A DNA stretch of 64,000 bases from Carnobacterium_B sp045617425 (GCF_045617425.1 NZ_JAZLIO010000011.1:1-64000); one strand, 5' to 3'; shown: positions 1 through 8,027, numbered from the stretch's first letter. Notes: generated by a model not told the origin, from the letters alone. A program made the numbers and translations.

Positions 1-94
1 TTTTTTTTAATTAAACAAAGCTTATTTTATCTTTGCTATAATAAAAGTAACAGATGATTTAAATTTTTTTACTTATTTTATCAGGAGGTAGTTT

Positions 95-616
95 ATGAAT
101 AACAAAGAAAATGTTCTAGTTAAATTCTCTGTAACAGAAAAAGAGTATACTCGAACTTTCTTATATATGAGAATGAAATATGTTATAAAAGTTTTAATTA
201 GCGGTTTTTTAATATTAATAATCTATTTATTTACTTTAACGGATCTTTCGTTGCTAACGAATTTTATTATTTCTGCATTATCTGTCCTTTTAATTGTTGT
301 TCCACTCTCTTTTTTTGCTGTAAGTTATAAAGCAAAAAAAGAATTTAGAAGTGACCATGATTTAAGAGAAGAACTCACGGTTGAAACAAACGATTTAGGA
401 CTTAATTTAAGTGCTTCAAATGGGAATAGTCATCGTGACTGGGATCGTATTTACTCAGTTCGAGAAATCAAACATGATTTAATTGTTTATTTTTCTAAAG
501 CTTTAGCATTTGCAATACCCAAGAGTTACTTTGGTTCTGAAAAAGATATCTCTCTATTTAAAGAATTAGTCTCAAAACATATAAATTCTGATAAGGTATA
601 CTTCAAAAAAAAGTAA
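95..616 (+). CDS. YcxB-like membrane protein, copy 1
   Basis: 173 residues. An N-terminal cytoplasmic stretch is followed by two membrane segments (about residues 30-50 and 55-78), then a C-terminal domain with the pattern W-D-x-I-Y-S-V-R-E near residues 114-122 and A-I-P-K-S-Y-F near 140-146. That pattern resembles the YcxB-like C-terminal domain (PF14317 from memory), a family of unknown function. A good ribosome site (aggagg) precedes the ATG. It is the first of five homologous genes in tandem; its leader (about positions 9-90) is nearly repeated before copy 2, so the two arose by duplication of a unit of about 687 bp. Function unknown. Confidence 0.75.
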   Translation: MNNKENVLVKFSVTEKEYTRTFLYMRMKYVIKVLISGFLILIIYLFTLTDLSLLTNFIISALSVLLIVVPLSFFAVSYKAKKEFRSDHDLREELTVETNDLGLNLSASNGNSHRDWDRIYSVREIKHDLIVYFSKALAFAIPKSYFGSEKDISLFKELVSKHINSDKVYFKKK

Positions 617-644
617 TACATGAAATTGTATAGATTCATGCATT
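615..644. repeat. 30-bp palindromic element, copy 1
   Basis: Arms AATACATGAA and TTCATGCATT (one mismatch) around a 10-base loop, overlapping the end of copy 1. The same element follows the other genes of the array. Confidence 0.8.
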
Positions 645-645
645 T

Positions 646-674
646 AGGACCTTTATTAATCAAGGTTTTTTTTT
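646..674 (+). terminator. Rho-independent terminator after YcxB copy 1
   Basis: Short stem ACCTT/AAGGT followed by a run of nine T, directly downstream of palindrome copy 1. Confidence 0.55.
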
Positions 675-781
675 GATATATTATTATTTTTTTTAATTAA
701 ACAAAGCCTAGTTTATCGTTGCAATACTAAATGCAATAGACGATTTAAATTTTTTTTGCTTATTTTATAAGGAGGTAGTTT

Positions 782-1300
782 ATGAATAATGATGAAAGTA
801 TTATTGTGAAATTAGCATTGAAAGAAAAAGAGTATATCCGTTTTTTCTTGTACATGAAAATGAAAACTAGTTTAATAATTTTAACATGTGGTTTTTTTCT
901 TTATATACTCGTTTTTTATGTATTAACTGACATTCCGTTACTAATGAATATGACTTTTTCTGCTCTAGTTATCTTATTTCTTGTCATTCCTTTAGCGCTT
1001 GTTGGTTTAATCTATAAAGCAAAAAAAGAGTTTAGAAGCAATTACAGTTTAAGTGAAGAGGTATTACTTGAATTTAATGATTCAGGTTTTAGTTTAACCA
1101 CAGCACAAGAATGTACCCACCAAGACTGGAATTATTTTTATTCAGTTCAAGAACTAAAAAAAGACTTTGCTCTTTATTATTCTGCGTATACAGCCTTTAC
1201 CTTACCAAAGAGATGTTTTACTTCTAAAAAAGATATAAACCTATTCAAAGAATTAATATCAAAACATATAATTTCTGATAAAGTATACTTAAAAAAATAA
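782..1300 (+). CDS. YcxB-like membrane protein, copy 2
   Basis: 172 residues and the closest relative of copy 1: same length, same order of two membrane segments and C-terminal YcxB-like domain (W-N-Y-F-Y-S-V-Q-E, then T-L-P-K-R-C-F), same ending K-H-I-x-S-D-K-V-Y. The 5' leader with aaggaggtag before the ATG is nearly identical to that of copy 1. It looks intact. Function unknown; the family is usually annotated only by its domain. Confidence 0.75.
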   Translation: MNNDESIIVKLALKEKEYIRFFLYMKMKTSLIILTCGFFLYILVFYVLTDIPLLMNMTFSALVILFLVIPLALVGLIYKAKKEFRSNYSLSEEVLLEFNDSGFSLTTAQECTHQDWNYFYSVQELKKDFALYYSAYTAFTLPKRCFTSKKDINLFKELISKHIISDKVYLKK

Positions 1301-1302
1301 AA

Positions 1303-1332
1303 AATACATGAAATTGTACAAAAATATGTATT
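1303..1332. repeat. 30-bp palindromic element, copy 2
   Basis: Arms AATACATGAA and AATATGTATT around a 10-base loop, three bases after the stop codon of YcxB copy 2; the right arm carries two mismatches. Confidence 0.75.
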
Positions 1333-1361
1333 AAGAACCTTATTAAACAAAGGTTCTTTTT
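1333..1361 (+). terminator. Terminator after YcxB copy 2
   Basis: Stem AAGAACCTT/AAGGTTCTT with a T-rich tail immediately after palindrome copy 2. Confidence 0.7.
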
Positions 1362-1447
1362 CATCTTAAAAGTAGAGTGATTTAGATTTATCTATCAATA
1401 CGATATAATAAATTTATTACAAAAAAGTATGGAAAGAAGGTTATAAT

Positions 1448-1951
1448 TTGACTGATTTTTCTGCAAAGGAAAAAGAGATTTATGTCAATGTTGATATTTC
1501 CGAGAAAGAATATGTACGAGCTAGTTTATATCTAGTTAAAAAAAATATTCTTATTCTTTATTTTGGCACTTTTTTTATATTAGTTACTGCGTTCTATTTA
1601 TTATCTTTTGGTCAAAACCAATTATCAAGCTTAGTTATTGCAATTATTGCTACTTTATTTGTCCTTATTCTAAGCTTCTATCGTACCATTTGGATGTACA
1701 GAAAGAAATTTAAAAAAGATCGTTTGTTAAAAGAAAACGTTACTTATAAAATTGATTTAAAAGGACTTGAAGCTTCTAGAGAGCGATGCTCTATTTTTAT
1801 GTCTTGGAGCGACTATAACTCTATAAAAGAATACCAAGACTTATTTCTTCTCTATATTTCAGATACGCAAGCTCAAATTATTCCGGAACGCTGTTTTCAG
1901 ACAGAAGAAGATAAACAACATTTTAAACTTTTAATTGCTAATAATAAATAA
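1448..1951 (+). CDS. YcxB-like membrane protein, copy 3
   Basis: 167 residues with the family layout: N-terminal stretch ending in I-S-E-K-E-Y-V-R-A, two membrane segments at about residues 33-50 and 58-78, a basic loop (M-Y-R-K-K-F-K-K-D) and the C-terminal YcxB-like domain with S-W-S-D-Y-N-S-I-K-E and I-I-P-E-R-C-F. It begins with TTG (position 1448) after gaaggttataat, a moderate ribosome site. More diverged than copies 1 and 2. Function unknown. Confidence 0.7.
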   Translation: MTDFSAKEKEIYVNVDISEKEYVRASLYLVKKNILILYFGTFFILVTAFYLLSFGQNQLSSLVIAIIATLFVLILSFYRTIWMYRKKFKKDRLLKENVTYKIDLKGLEASRERCSIFMSWSDYNSIKEYQDLFLLYISDTQAQIIPERCFQTEEDKQHFKLLIANNK

Positions 1952-1969
1952 CAAGAGAATATCGTTTTT

Positions 1970-1999
1970 AATACATGAAATTGGATAAATTCATATATC
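1970..1999. repeat. 30-bp palindromic element, copy 3
   Basis: Left arm AATACATGAA, right arm TTCATATATC (three mismatches). Lies between YcxB copy 3 and the conserved leader of copy 4. Confidence 0.7.
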
Positions 2000-2092
2000 T
2001 AATAGCTATTTTTTGTTAAAGTAAATTAATCTACGTAAAATGAAAAAATACGTTTTTGGGAATTACTTAATTTCCAAAATAACATTTAAGAG

Positions 2093-2611
2093 GTGTATAT
2101 GATGAATCAAAAAGAATCCAAGGAGATTACAGCAAAAGGTAGTTTAGCTTTTGCTCAGTATATGAAATTTATTATGTACCGTCAGAGAAAAACTTTTTCC
2201 ATTGTAAGTATAGTTAGTTTACCTATGTTTATAGTTCTTTATAATGGCTTAGACATTATAAATGTTCATTATTTATCAATTTTTGATTATATACTAGTCT
2301 TATTAAGCTCATTAATTTATGTTCTTTTAATACTGTTAGGCATGTTCTTTAAATTTTTTAGAGAGTATAAAAATGACTCATTAATAAGACAAGAAATGAC
2401 TTATATCTTAACTAGTAATAGTATTCGCCAAGTAACTCAAAAAGTAACAGCAACTTACTACTGGAACGATTTCATAACGATTAAAGAACAGAAGGATCTC
2501 TTTTTATTGTATCTTTCTAAAACTAGAGCAATAATAATACCTAAAACTTTCTTTAAAAACACTGAAGATATTAGACAATTTAAACAATTTTTAAAAGATA
2601 ATAAAAAATAA
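2093..2611 (+). CDS. YcxB-like membrane protein, copy 4
   Basis: The frame can start at ATG 2093 or, better, at 2102 (MNQKESKEI), where aagaggtg is well spaced; about 170 residues. Two membrane segments (about 32-52 and 60-84) precede the C-terminal domain with Y-Y-W-N-D-F-I-T-I-K-E and I-I-I-P-K-T-F-F. The leader between palindrome copy 3 and the start codon is highly similar to the leader between palindrome copy 5 and the pseudogene at 3636, so these two form a second duplicated pair. Function unknown. Confidence 0.75.
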   Translation: MYMMNQKESKEITAKGSLAFAQYMKFIMYRQRKTFSIVSIVSLPMFIVLYNGLDIINVHYLSIFDYILVLLSSLIYVLLILLGMFFKFFREYKNDSLIRQEMTYILTSNSIRQVTQKVTATYYWNDFITIKEQKDLFLLYLSKTRAIIIPKTFFKNTEDIRQFKQFLKDNKK

Positions 2612-2619
2612 TCCTTATT

Positions 2620-2649
2620 AATACACTATTTTTCATAGATTCATGTATC
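2620..2649. repeat. 30-bp palindromic element, copy 4 (degenerate)
   Basis: Left arm AATACACTAT is damaged, right arm TTCATGTATC is well preserved. Same position relative to the upstream stop codon as the other copies. Confidence 0.55.
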
Positions 2650-2650
2650 C

Positions 2651-2679
2651 AGAACCTTGTTTTAGCAGGGTTCTTTTTT
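2651..2679 (+). terminator. Terminator after YcxB copy 4
   Basis: Stem AGAACC/GGTTCT followed by seven T, matching the terminators after copies 1 and 2 in sequence and place. Confidence 0.7.
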
Positions 2680-2842
2680 TATTGAACTATACGATAATTT
2701 CATCATTTTTGAACTCTTTAATGGATATAATAACAGTAAAAAAATAAAAAAACTGCCGATTTATTTAAACTATTGTATTGTTTTTAATAAATGATATACT
2801 TTACTTAATGTAATTTATATTTGTCATATCAGGAGGAATAAT

Positions 2843-3040
2843 ATGGCTAAGAATTTAAGATTAAAGGCAGCACGAGCAAAGAATGATCTATCTCAACAGC
2901 AATTGGCAAATGCTGTCAATGTTACTCGACAGACCATCAGCGCGATTGAAAGAGGAGATTACAATCCGACAATCAATTTGTGTAGAGAGATTTGTAAAAA
3001 ATTAGATTTAACTTTAAACGATTTATTTTGGGAGGAATAA
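2843..3040 (+). CDS. Small XRE-family transcriptional regulator
   Basis: 65 residues, essentially one helix-turn-helix of the Cro/CI (XRE) type: L-R-L-K-A-A-R then S-Q-Q-Q-L-A-N-A-V-N-V-T-R-Q-T-I-S-A-I-E-R-G-D-Y-N-P. Preceded by a strong aggagg. The last codons (ggaggaataa) double as the ribosome site of the next gene, so the two are translationally linked. Small regulators of this kind are commonly paired with a membrane protein that they control or that modulates them; here that is inference. Confidence 0.9.
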   Translation: MAKNLRLKAARAKNDLSQQQLANAVNVTRQTISAIERGDYNPTINLCREICKKLDLTLNDLFWEE

Positions 3041-3042
3041 AC

Positions 3043-3486
3043 ATGAAACAATACGATGAATATCAGAAATTAATGCGATATAAATATGGCTATTATTCGT
3101 TTATTTATTTAATCAGTCTATTAGCACTAAATTATATCCTTGGCTTATTTTTTAATTTTCAATGGGGAGCAAACAAAGAGATAGAAATGTTGATTATAAT
3201 GTTTGTAGTCGCCATCTTTTTTGCGAATATAAGTGTCTATCATAATGCCTATTTTCGTAAAAAAGATGATAAAAAAGGCTACTCTTGGCTACTTTTAATT
3301 GTAGGATTGTTAGGCCTATATACAACTTATCAAACTTTTTTAGTTAGACCTGAAGAAATAATGATAAATGGAAAAATAAATGAAGGCGTTACTCAATTTT
3401 TTTCAGGACTTCTGTTTGTATCTATCCCCATTACTTACTTTATAAAAAATAAAATAGATGAAAAAAGAGAGAGAAAAGAAGGGTAA
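3043..3486 (+). CDS. Membrane protein paired with XRE regulator
   Basis: About 147 residues starting MKQYDEYQK. The ATG at 3043 is preferred over the upstream in-frame ATG because ggagg lies seven bases before it, inside the end of the regulator gene. Four hydrophobic segments (about residues 17-37, 47-64, 80-97, 113-130) and a basic C-terminal tail (K-I-D-E-K-R-E-R-K-E-G). Organised like other small membrane proteins encoded next to XRE regulators; I do not recognise a named family with certainty. This pair separates YcxB copies 4 and 5 and looks inserted into the array. Confidence 0.75.
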   Translation: MKQYDEYQKLMRYKYGYYSFIYLISLLALNYILGLFFNFQWGANKEIEMLIIMFVVAIFFANISVYHNAYFRKKDDKKGYSWLLLIVGLLGLYTTYQTFLVRPEEIMINGKINEGVTQFFSGLLFVSIPITYFIKNKIDEKRERKEG

Positions 3487-3503
3487 ATATTCAGCAAGTA
3501 AAC

Positions 3504-3533
3504 AATACATGAAATTGTATAAATTCATGTATT
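3504..3533. repeat. 30-bp palindromic element, copy 5 (perfect)
   Basis: Perfect 10-base arms AATACATGAA/TTCATGTATT around a 10-base loop, after the XRE/membrane pair. It is the best-preserved copy. Confidence 0.85.
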
Positions 3534-3635
3534 AGATAGTTAATTTTTGTTAAAGTAATTCTATCCACGTAAAATGAAGAAATATGTTGTTGGGAGCTGC
3601 TTAATTCCAAAAATAACATTTAAGAGGTGTATGCT

Positions 3636-4145
3636 ATGAATCAAAAAGACAATAATGAAATTATAGCCAAAGGAAAATTAACGTTTTCCCAATATATTAA
3701 GTATAATTTTTAACATCAGAGAACGTATTTATCTATTTGTACTGTAATTGGCTTTTTGTTTTTCATGTTTTTTTATAATAGTTTTAATATTATTGGTATT
3801 GATTCCTTTTCGATAGAAATTTTTATGTTAGCTTTGGTAACTACCTTACTTTATATCATTTTGGTAGTTGCTATTATTTTCTTTCGAGTTTCTAGAGAGT
3901 TTAAAAGTGATCAGTTAATAAAAAGTGAGATAGCGTACAATATAAGCAGTAACGAGATTAACCAAGTATCTAAAAGATTTAATTCTCAGTATAAATGGGA
4001 TGATTTTATAAAAATGAAAGTATACAAAGATATGTTTCTGATGTACCTTTCTAGAAACAAAGCGATTATCCTACCTAAAAGTTTCTTCAAATCGGATAAA
4101 GATATTCAATTATTTATGGAGTACATTAGTGATCATAAAAAATAA
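3636..4145 (+). pseudogene. YcxB-like copy 5, interrupted by a stop codon
   Basis: The frame opens at ATG 3636 behind the same aagaggtgtat ribosome site as copy 4 and reads MNQKDNNEIIAKGKLTFSQY, clearly parallel to copy 4. An in-frame TAA at 3711-3713 occurs where copy 4 has M-Y-R-Q-R-K-T. The reading frame continues unbroken after it to 4145, through two membrane segments and a YcxB-like C-terminus (Y-K-W-D-D-F-I-K-M-K, I-I-L-P-K-S-F-F). A single nonsense mutation in an otherwise full-length gene implies recent loss; re-initiation at the ATG at 3756 is possible but would drop the N-terminus and part of the first membrane segment. Confidence 0.75.
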
Positions 4146-4152
4146 TTTTATA

Positions 4153-4182
4153 GATACATGAAATTGGATAAAAACGTATATA
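4153..4182. repeat. 30-bp palindromic element, copy 6
   Basis: Left part AGATACATGAAATTG is conserved, right arm AAACGTATAT diverged; it follows the stop codon of the pseudogene. Confidence 0.65.
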
Positions 4183-4185
4183 GGG

Positions 4186-4215
4186 AATCCTATTCCAATA
4201 GGCTTCTTTTTTTAT
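4186..4215 (+). terminator. Terminator closing the YcxB array
   Basis: Stem GAATCCTATT/AATAGGCTTC followed by TTTTTTT, right after palindrome copy 6. Confidence 0.7.
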
Positions 4216-4291
4216 AGCGTCCTCCAATACATGATTGTGTGGTACGATAAACAAAATAATGTATCACTTTGTGAGGGGAGAGGGCTTTTAA

Positions 4292-4844
4292 ATGAGTTAC
4301 AACGTCCAACCATTAAGAACTCAACAATGAATAAACAACTTTTTATTCTGTTTAAGACGCAATAAAAATGTAGCATGGGATGTTTTTCTGTTTTTAATCG
4401 GCATTAATAGCAGTTTACGCATGTCCGATATCGTTAAATTAAAGAAACAAGACCTTACCTCCTCAAAAAATCCCCGAATCGTCGAGAAAAAAAAACAGGT
4501 AAAACCCGTATTTTATATTTGAGTAGTCTACAGGACTTGATACAAGACTAAATAAATGATTTAGAAGCAGAGGCTTATTTGTTTCCCAGCACCAAAGGCA
4601 GTCACTTAGAAGTCAATACGATCTATCTGATGTTTCAAAAGGTCGCGAAGCTGTTAGGAAGAGACAATATAGGCACGCACACACTGCGCAAGACTTTTGG
4701 TTACAACTATTACAAGAAAACAAAGAAGTGGCCACACTGATGGAAATATTCGGTTATAGCAGCGAGAAAATTACGAAGCGTTACATTGGAATCAATGAAG
4801 ATAAAATTAGTGAAACTTTATTGAATTTAAAATTAGGTTTTTAA
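4292..4844 (+). pseudogene. Decayed tyrosine recombinase (integrase)
   Basis: Stitching frames together recovers a short tyrosine recombinase catalytic domain: W-D-V-F-L-F-L-I-G-I-N-S-S-L-R-M-S-D-I-V-K-L (first catalytic Arg), Y-L-F-P-S near 4576, H-T-L-R-K-T-F-G near 4678 (His and second Arg), then I-F-G-Y-S-S-E-K-I-T-K-R-Y-I-G with the Tyr nucleophile. It is broken by a TGA at 4328, by a frameshift in the A-run near 4490, by a TAA near 4550 and by a second frameshift near 4727. It is a non-functional relic of a mobile element and marks the accessory character of positions 1-7700. Confidence 0.85.
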
Positions 4845-4885
4845 CTTTTTATATCCCGTACATTTTTTCTTAGTTAAAGAAAAAA

Positions 4886-5344
4886 TTATACAAATGATAA
4901 ATTAAAAATAGGTATCTTGTCTAATTTATATCCTAATAGTTTTATATTTTCCGCTAAGTTCGGATCAGTTATAACATGTATATCTTCATGTATTACAGAG
5001 AAGAATATACAATTTCTATTTTTTAGAAAAAAAACGTCTATATCATTTTCTTGTTCTTCACTAATTAATGAAGTTGAGTTTTTGAGTATATTATAACTAA
5101 ATTTATTGTAGTTATATATGTCTGCCTTAGCTTTTATTTTTTTTCTAGGAAGTTTAGTTCCTGGCCATTTTGTAAGCCACTTTGTTTCAATTTTAAATTC
5201 ATTAAGTTTAGTTTTGATTTTCATTATAGTATTATTTTCCGTAGGATATTCTACTATAACCATTTCTTGAGAAAAATTTTTTAAACAGTCTATTATCTTT
5301 AAATAATCTTTTTCATTTAGAGTATCTACTATTCTGTAAAACAA
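4886..5344 (-). CDS. Hypothetical protein
   Basis: 152 residues from a TTG start at 5344 that has a strong GGAGG nine bases upstream. No signal peptide or membrane segment. The protein is charged, with a mixed alpha/beta look (M-V-I-V-E-Y-P-T-E-N-N-T-I-M-K-I-K) and an acidic C-terminal half (I-H-E-D-I-H-V-I-T-D-P). I do not recognise it. It stands alone, divergent from the gene at 5410, and lies next to the dead integrase; it may be cargo of the lost element, or a small immunity-type protein, which is a guess. Confidence 0.6.
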   Translation of the reverse strand: MFYRIVDTLNEKDYLKIIDCLKNFSQEMVIVEYPTENNTIMKIKTKLNEFKIETKWLTKWPGTKLPRKKIKAKADIYNYNKFSYNILKNSTSLISEEQENDIDVFFLKNRNCIFFSVIHEDIHVITDPNLAENIKLLGYKLDKIPIFNLSFV

Positions 5345-5409
5345 GTTATATTTCCTCCATATTCACAAATTTAAATTTTAATAAAATTACAAGATGGGAG
5401 ATTTAAAAA

Positions 5410-5757
5410 ATGATTGGGAAATTTTCTATAAATATTTTATTACAGTCATTTAATCAAATTGATAAAACACCTAGAGAAAGTTTTGAAAATAAAATAGTTC
5501 TATACAATTTCGAAGAAGAAATTAATAATAGCAATCTAAAAGAACTTATTTATAAAAGTAATTATGAACTCCCATACAAAGCTGCAGATGAGACAGTTGT
5601 ATATTGGGAAGTAGTAAAAATTATTGATATTTTTGAGATTGATTCAGAAATGACATTTACAAACAATGCTGAAGTTTATAGTCGTTTTTTTATTGATCAA
5701 GGACCTAAAGAAGAAATTCTAACTACATTTTTTTTAGATTATGTATGGGAAGATTAA
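5410..5757 (+). CDS. DUF4288-like hypothetical protein
   Basis: 115 residues with gggag well placed before the ATG. The pattern V-Y-W-E-V-V-K-I-I-D-I-F-E-I near residues 69-82 and A-E-V-Y-S-R-F-F near 92-99 matches my memory of the DUF4288 family, small cytoplasmic proteins of unknown function. No membrane segment. Divergent from the hypothetical gene at 4886-5344 and separated from it by 65 bases, so the two may share a regulatory region. Confidence 0.6.
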   Translation: MIGKFSINILLQSFNQIDKTPRESFENKIVLYNFEEEINNSNLKELIYKSNYELPYKAADETVVYWEVVKIIDIFEIDSEMTFTNNAEVYSRFFIDQGPKEEILTTFFLDYVWED

Positions 5758-5892
5758 AAAAATAAAGTTAGTTCTAGAAAGACCTTCCATAATTGAGAGT
5801 TAGATAACTAAAAACGTATAGTGATACTGAAATAGTTGATAGTAGTTTGATCTTTCATTTACTTCGTAAACTACTGTAGTAAATGAAAATCA

Positions 5893-6096
5893 TTATCTTC
5901 TAGAGACATCTGAAATAATTAATACTCCTCCAATTATCAAACTAATAAACAGCCATACTACCACAATAGTAAGGATAAGTACTCCAAGTACATACCTTGG
6001 TGCGTGGCTTAATTCATTGAAAAGTTGACTCGTTTCTCCATAATCAAAAATAAGTTTTTTTATTATATTACTTATAATAGCTATCCCTGCTACTAG
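5893..6096 (-). pseudogene. Membrane-protein fragment lacking a start
   Basis: An open frame of 67 codons on the minus strand, bounded upstream by TAA (6097-6099) and with no ATG, GTG or TTG in a usable place. It encodes two strongly hydrophobic segments: A-G-I-A-I-I-S-N-I-I near the start and V-L-G-V-L-I-L-T-I-V-V-V-W-L-F-I-S-L-I-I near the end. It probably is the 3' remnant of a membrane-protein gene truncated by recombination. The remainder of 5758-6109 shows nothing else. Confidence 0.35.
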
Positions 6097-6109
6097 TTAT
6101 AACATTTGG

Positions 6110-6403
6110 ATGAACTATAAAAGAATACCTAAGATATACAGTGTACTTGAAATAGTTGTAGTCATTAATTATAATTTGAAAACTATCCTATTAGGACTAA
6201 TAGTTATAGCAGCTTTTACGGGTTTTATTTTTTATCCTGAACATATAGAAGGGAATATTGGTATTCTTTTGATTGCCATAACTACAAGTATTATTGAATT
6301 AAAAGAGAATCATAAATCGTTACCTAAATATTATTTAATTATTCGATATATAAACATTTTATTATTCGTCATAGCATTAGTATTAACTTTACTTAATAGG
6401 TGA
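6110..6403 (+). CDS. Small hydrophobic hypothetical protein
   Basis: 97 residues with three hydrophobic stretches (about 24-42, 47-62, 76-94), the middle two separated by a short polar loop. No convincing ribosome site lies before ATG 6110, and the frame runs back only to about 6083. It therefore may be a remnant or use another start. The predicted membrane character and the absence of a recognisable family are all that can be said. Confidence 0.4.
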   Translation: MNYKRIPKIYSVLEIVVVINYNLKTILLGLIVIAAFTGFIFYPEHIEGNIGILLIAITTSIIELKENHKSLPKYYLIIRYINILLFVIALVLTLLNR

Positions 6404-6483
6404 ATTCAACTCTTAAATCGTAATATGTTTCTAAATTATTTTTATTAGTTATGCTAAAACAGTATTTTATAACCTATTAAGGA

Positions 6484-6999
6484 CTATTCACCTAGATATT
6501 CAACAGTGGTTGTTCCCCAACCAAAAATATCACTTAAAATTCCATACCCTATAAATAAATTGTAAGTAATACAACAAATACACGCTATGTAAACAAACTT
6601 ATATAGTGTATTTGTTTGTTTATTTCTAACAATTAATAAGGGAGAGGTGATTAAGCCTAAAGGAGTAATTAAGAAGCCCAAAAAAGAAAGAACTAACAAA
6701 ATTAAGCCCTCATCCTTTTCGCTTGTTCCCTGAATGAAATTTAATTTTTGAACATTTTCTTCTATTTTAACTTCATTTTGTTCTGTTTTTTTTTTAAGTT
6801 CTTGATTTTCTTTCAATAATTCGTCTATCGAAACTTCGTAATACGTACTTAATTTTACTAAATTATCTAAATCAGGATAACTATTGCCATTTTCCCATTT
6901 TGAAATGGATTGTCTTGATATATTTAAATGGTCTGCTACATCTCCTTGCGAATATCCCTTATTAACTCTACTTGCCTTCAATCGTTCTCCTAAGGCCAT
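6484..6999 (-). CDS. XRE-family regulator with C-terminal membrane domain
   Basis: 171 residues starting MALGERLKASR at 6999, chosen over the ATG at 7053 because GGAGG lies directly before it. Residues about 3-60 are a helix-turn-helix (S-Q-G-D-V-A-D-H-L-N-I-S-R-Q-S-I-S-K-W-E-N-G). A Lys/Glu-rich coiled linker (about 65-90) follows, then two or three membrane segments (I-L-L-V-L-S-F-L-G-F-L-I-T-P, then Y-I-A-C-I-C-C-I-T-Y). This is the membrane-anchored XRE design common in Firmicutes, in which the membrane part is thought to sense a signal. Target unknown. Confidence 0.85.
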   Translation of the reverse strand: MALGERLKASRVNKGYSQGDVADHLNISRQSISKWENGNSYPDLDNLVKLSTYYEVSIDELLKENQELKKKTEQNEVKIEENVQKLNFIQGTSEKDEGLILLVLSFLGFLITPLGLITSPLLIVRNKQTNTLYKFVYIACICCITYNLFIGYGILSDIFGWGTTTVEYLGE

Positions 7000-7053
7000 A
7001 ATTATTCCTCCTTCTGTCTTTCTTTGTTCTATCATACCGAAAGTAAAGATCAT

Positions 7054-7398
7054 TTACTATAAGCTATTAGTTGCCTTTTAGCACCTAATAGTTGCTACTA
7101 TGTAAACTGTTGCGTTCTGTTTGTTTCGTGAGATAAGATAGATAATATGATTATGAACTATCAAGCTAGGATAATGGCTATGCGAGATATCATAATAAAA
7201 AAATAACGAAAAAAATAGGTTATTAATTTTGACTATCTTTATTTTTAGTGTTGCTATTTTTACTGTATTAAAAAATTTTTGAACAGTTAAAGGATTAATC
7301 ATTCAAATTGGAACTTAAAATTTGAAAGTTACTGATGGAAAAAACAGACTAATTAGTGGTTCTGCTTAGAAAAATTAAAAGATAAAAAAGGGGACAAC
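7054..7398. other. Intergenic stretch, nothing supported
   Basis: AT-rich sequence between the divergent XRE gene and small hydrophobic reading frames. Short frames exist here but lack ribosome sites and recognisable protein features. Confidence 0.5.
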
Positions 7399-7485
7399 AT
7401 GCAAAAAAGAACTGTAAAAATACTCATTGCTACTGTAATAATAATTATGCTGATTTTTGCAATTATTGGAATCATGACTTTTTAA
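7399..7485 (+). CDS. Possible 28-residue single-span membrane peptide
   Basis: ATG at 7399 behind aaaaaggggac (spacing about six) opens MQKRTVKILIATVII followed by M-L-I-F-A-I-I-G-I-M-T-F and TAA. Basic N-terminus plus one hydrophobic helix is typical of small stress or regulatory membrane peptides. No family recognised; coding is plausible but unproven. Confidence 0.35.
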   Translation: MQKRTVKILIATVIIIMLIFAIIGIMTF

Positions 7486-7550
7486 TATATATGCAAAAAA
7501 TCTAAGTTAACATAAAACCTATTACAGTAGGAAATGAGTTAGAGAAAGGT

Positions 7551-7733
7551 GTGCTTCTTACGTTTAAATCAGAAAATTTTTATAAGTTTAGTGGACTAAG
7601 TATTATTTTAATTGGATACATCAGAGTAATAGCGACTGAAGATTTTAATCAAGGTAGTTACTTCATTTTAATTGGGTTAGTGATTCAAATCATAGGATCA
7701 GCAATTTATTTCTATAATAAAAGACAAAAATAA
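7551..7733 (+). CDS. Small two-span membrane protein, hypothetical
   Basis: 60 residues from a GTG start; agaaagg lies close upstream, a little tighter than ideal. Two hydrophobic segments (about residues 15-30 and 38-54) flank a polar loop, with a basic tail K-R-Q-K. No family recognised. It follows the 28-codon frame at 7399 by 65 bases, so the two may be co-expressed. Confidence 0.4.
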   Translation: MLLTFKSENFYKFSGLSIILIGYIRVIATEDFNQGSYFILIGLVIQIIGSAIYFYNKRQK

Positions 7734-8027
7734 TATTTTTATCTGCAGATATATAAAGTTTACATAAAACCAACCATTAGAAGAAGTTGTTTAAATACGA
7801 AGGAAATAAATACACAAGATTTCGGTTCATTGGACCAAAATTTATCTTTTTTACCGATTGAGGTCTCTTATTTTTAATCTATGTTCGAGGTTTACAAAAT
7901 GTTTTAAAACGTTCGTTAATAAAAAGTTATAGAATGATAGGTAAAAGATAAATTAATTTGAAAAATTTGTAACGAAATAGAAAGTCGGGGTATTAATACT
8001 AAGAACAGCAAGAAAGAGAGGGCAGCT

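Noticed and set aside
615..4182. The six 30-bp repeats as a CRISPR array
   Set aside because: Spacing is several hundred bases with genes between, spacers are not uniform, copies diverge, and no cas genes occur.
7078..7302. A 74-codon frame on the minus strand upstream of the XRE gene
   Set aside because: No ribosome site, low-complexity codon use and no recognisable protein features.
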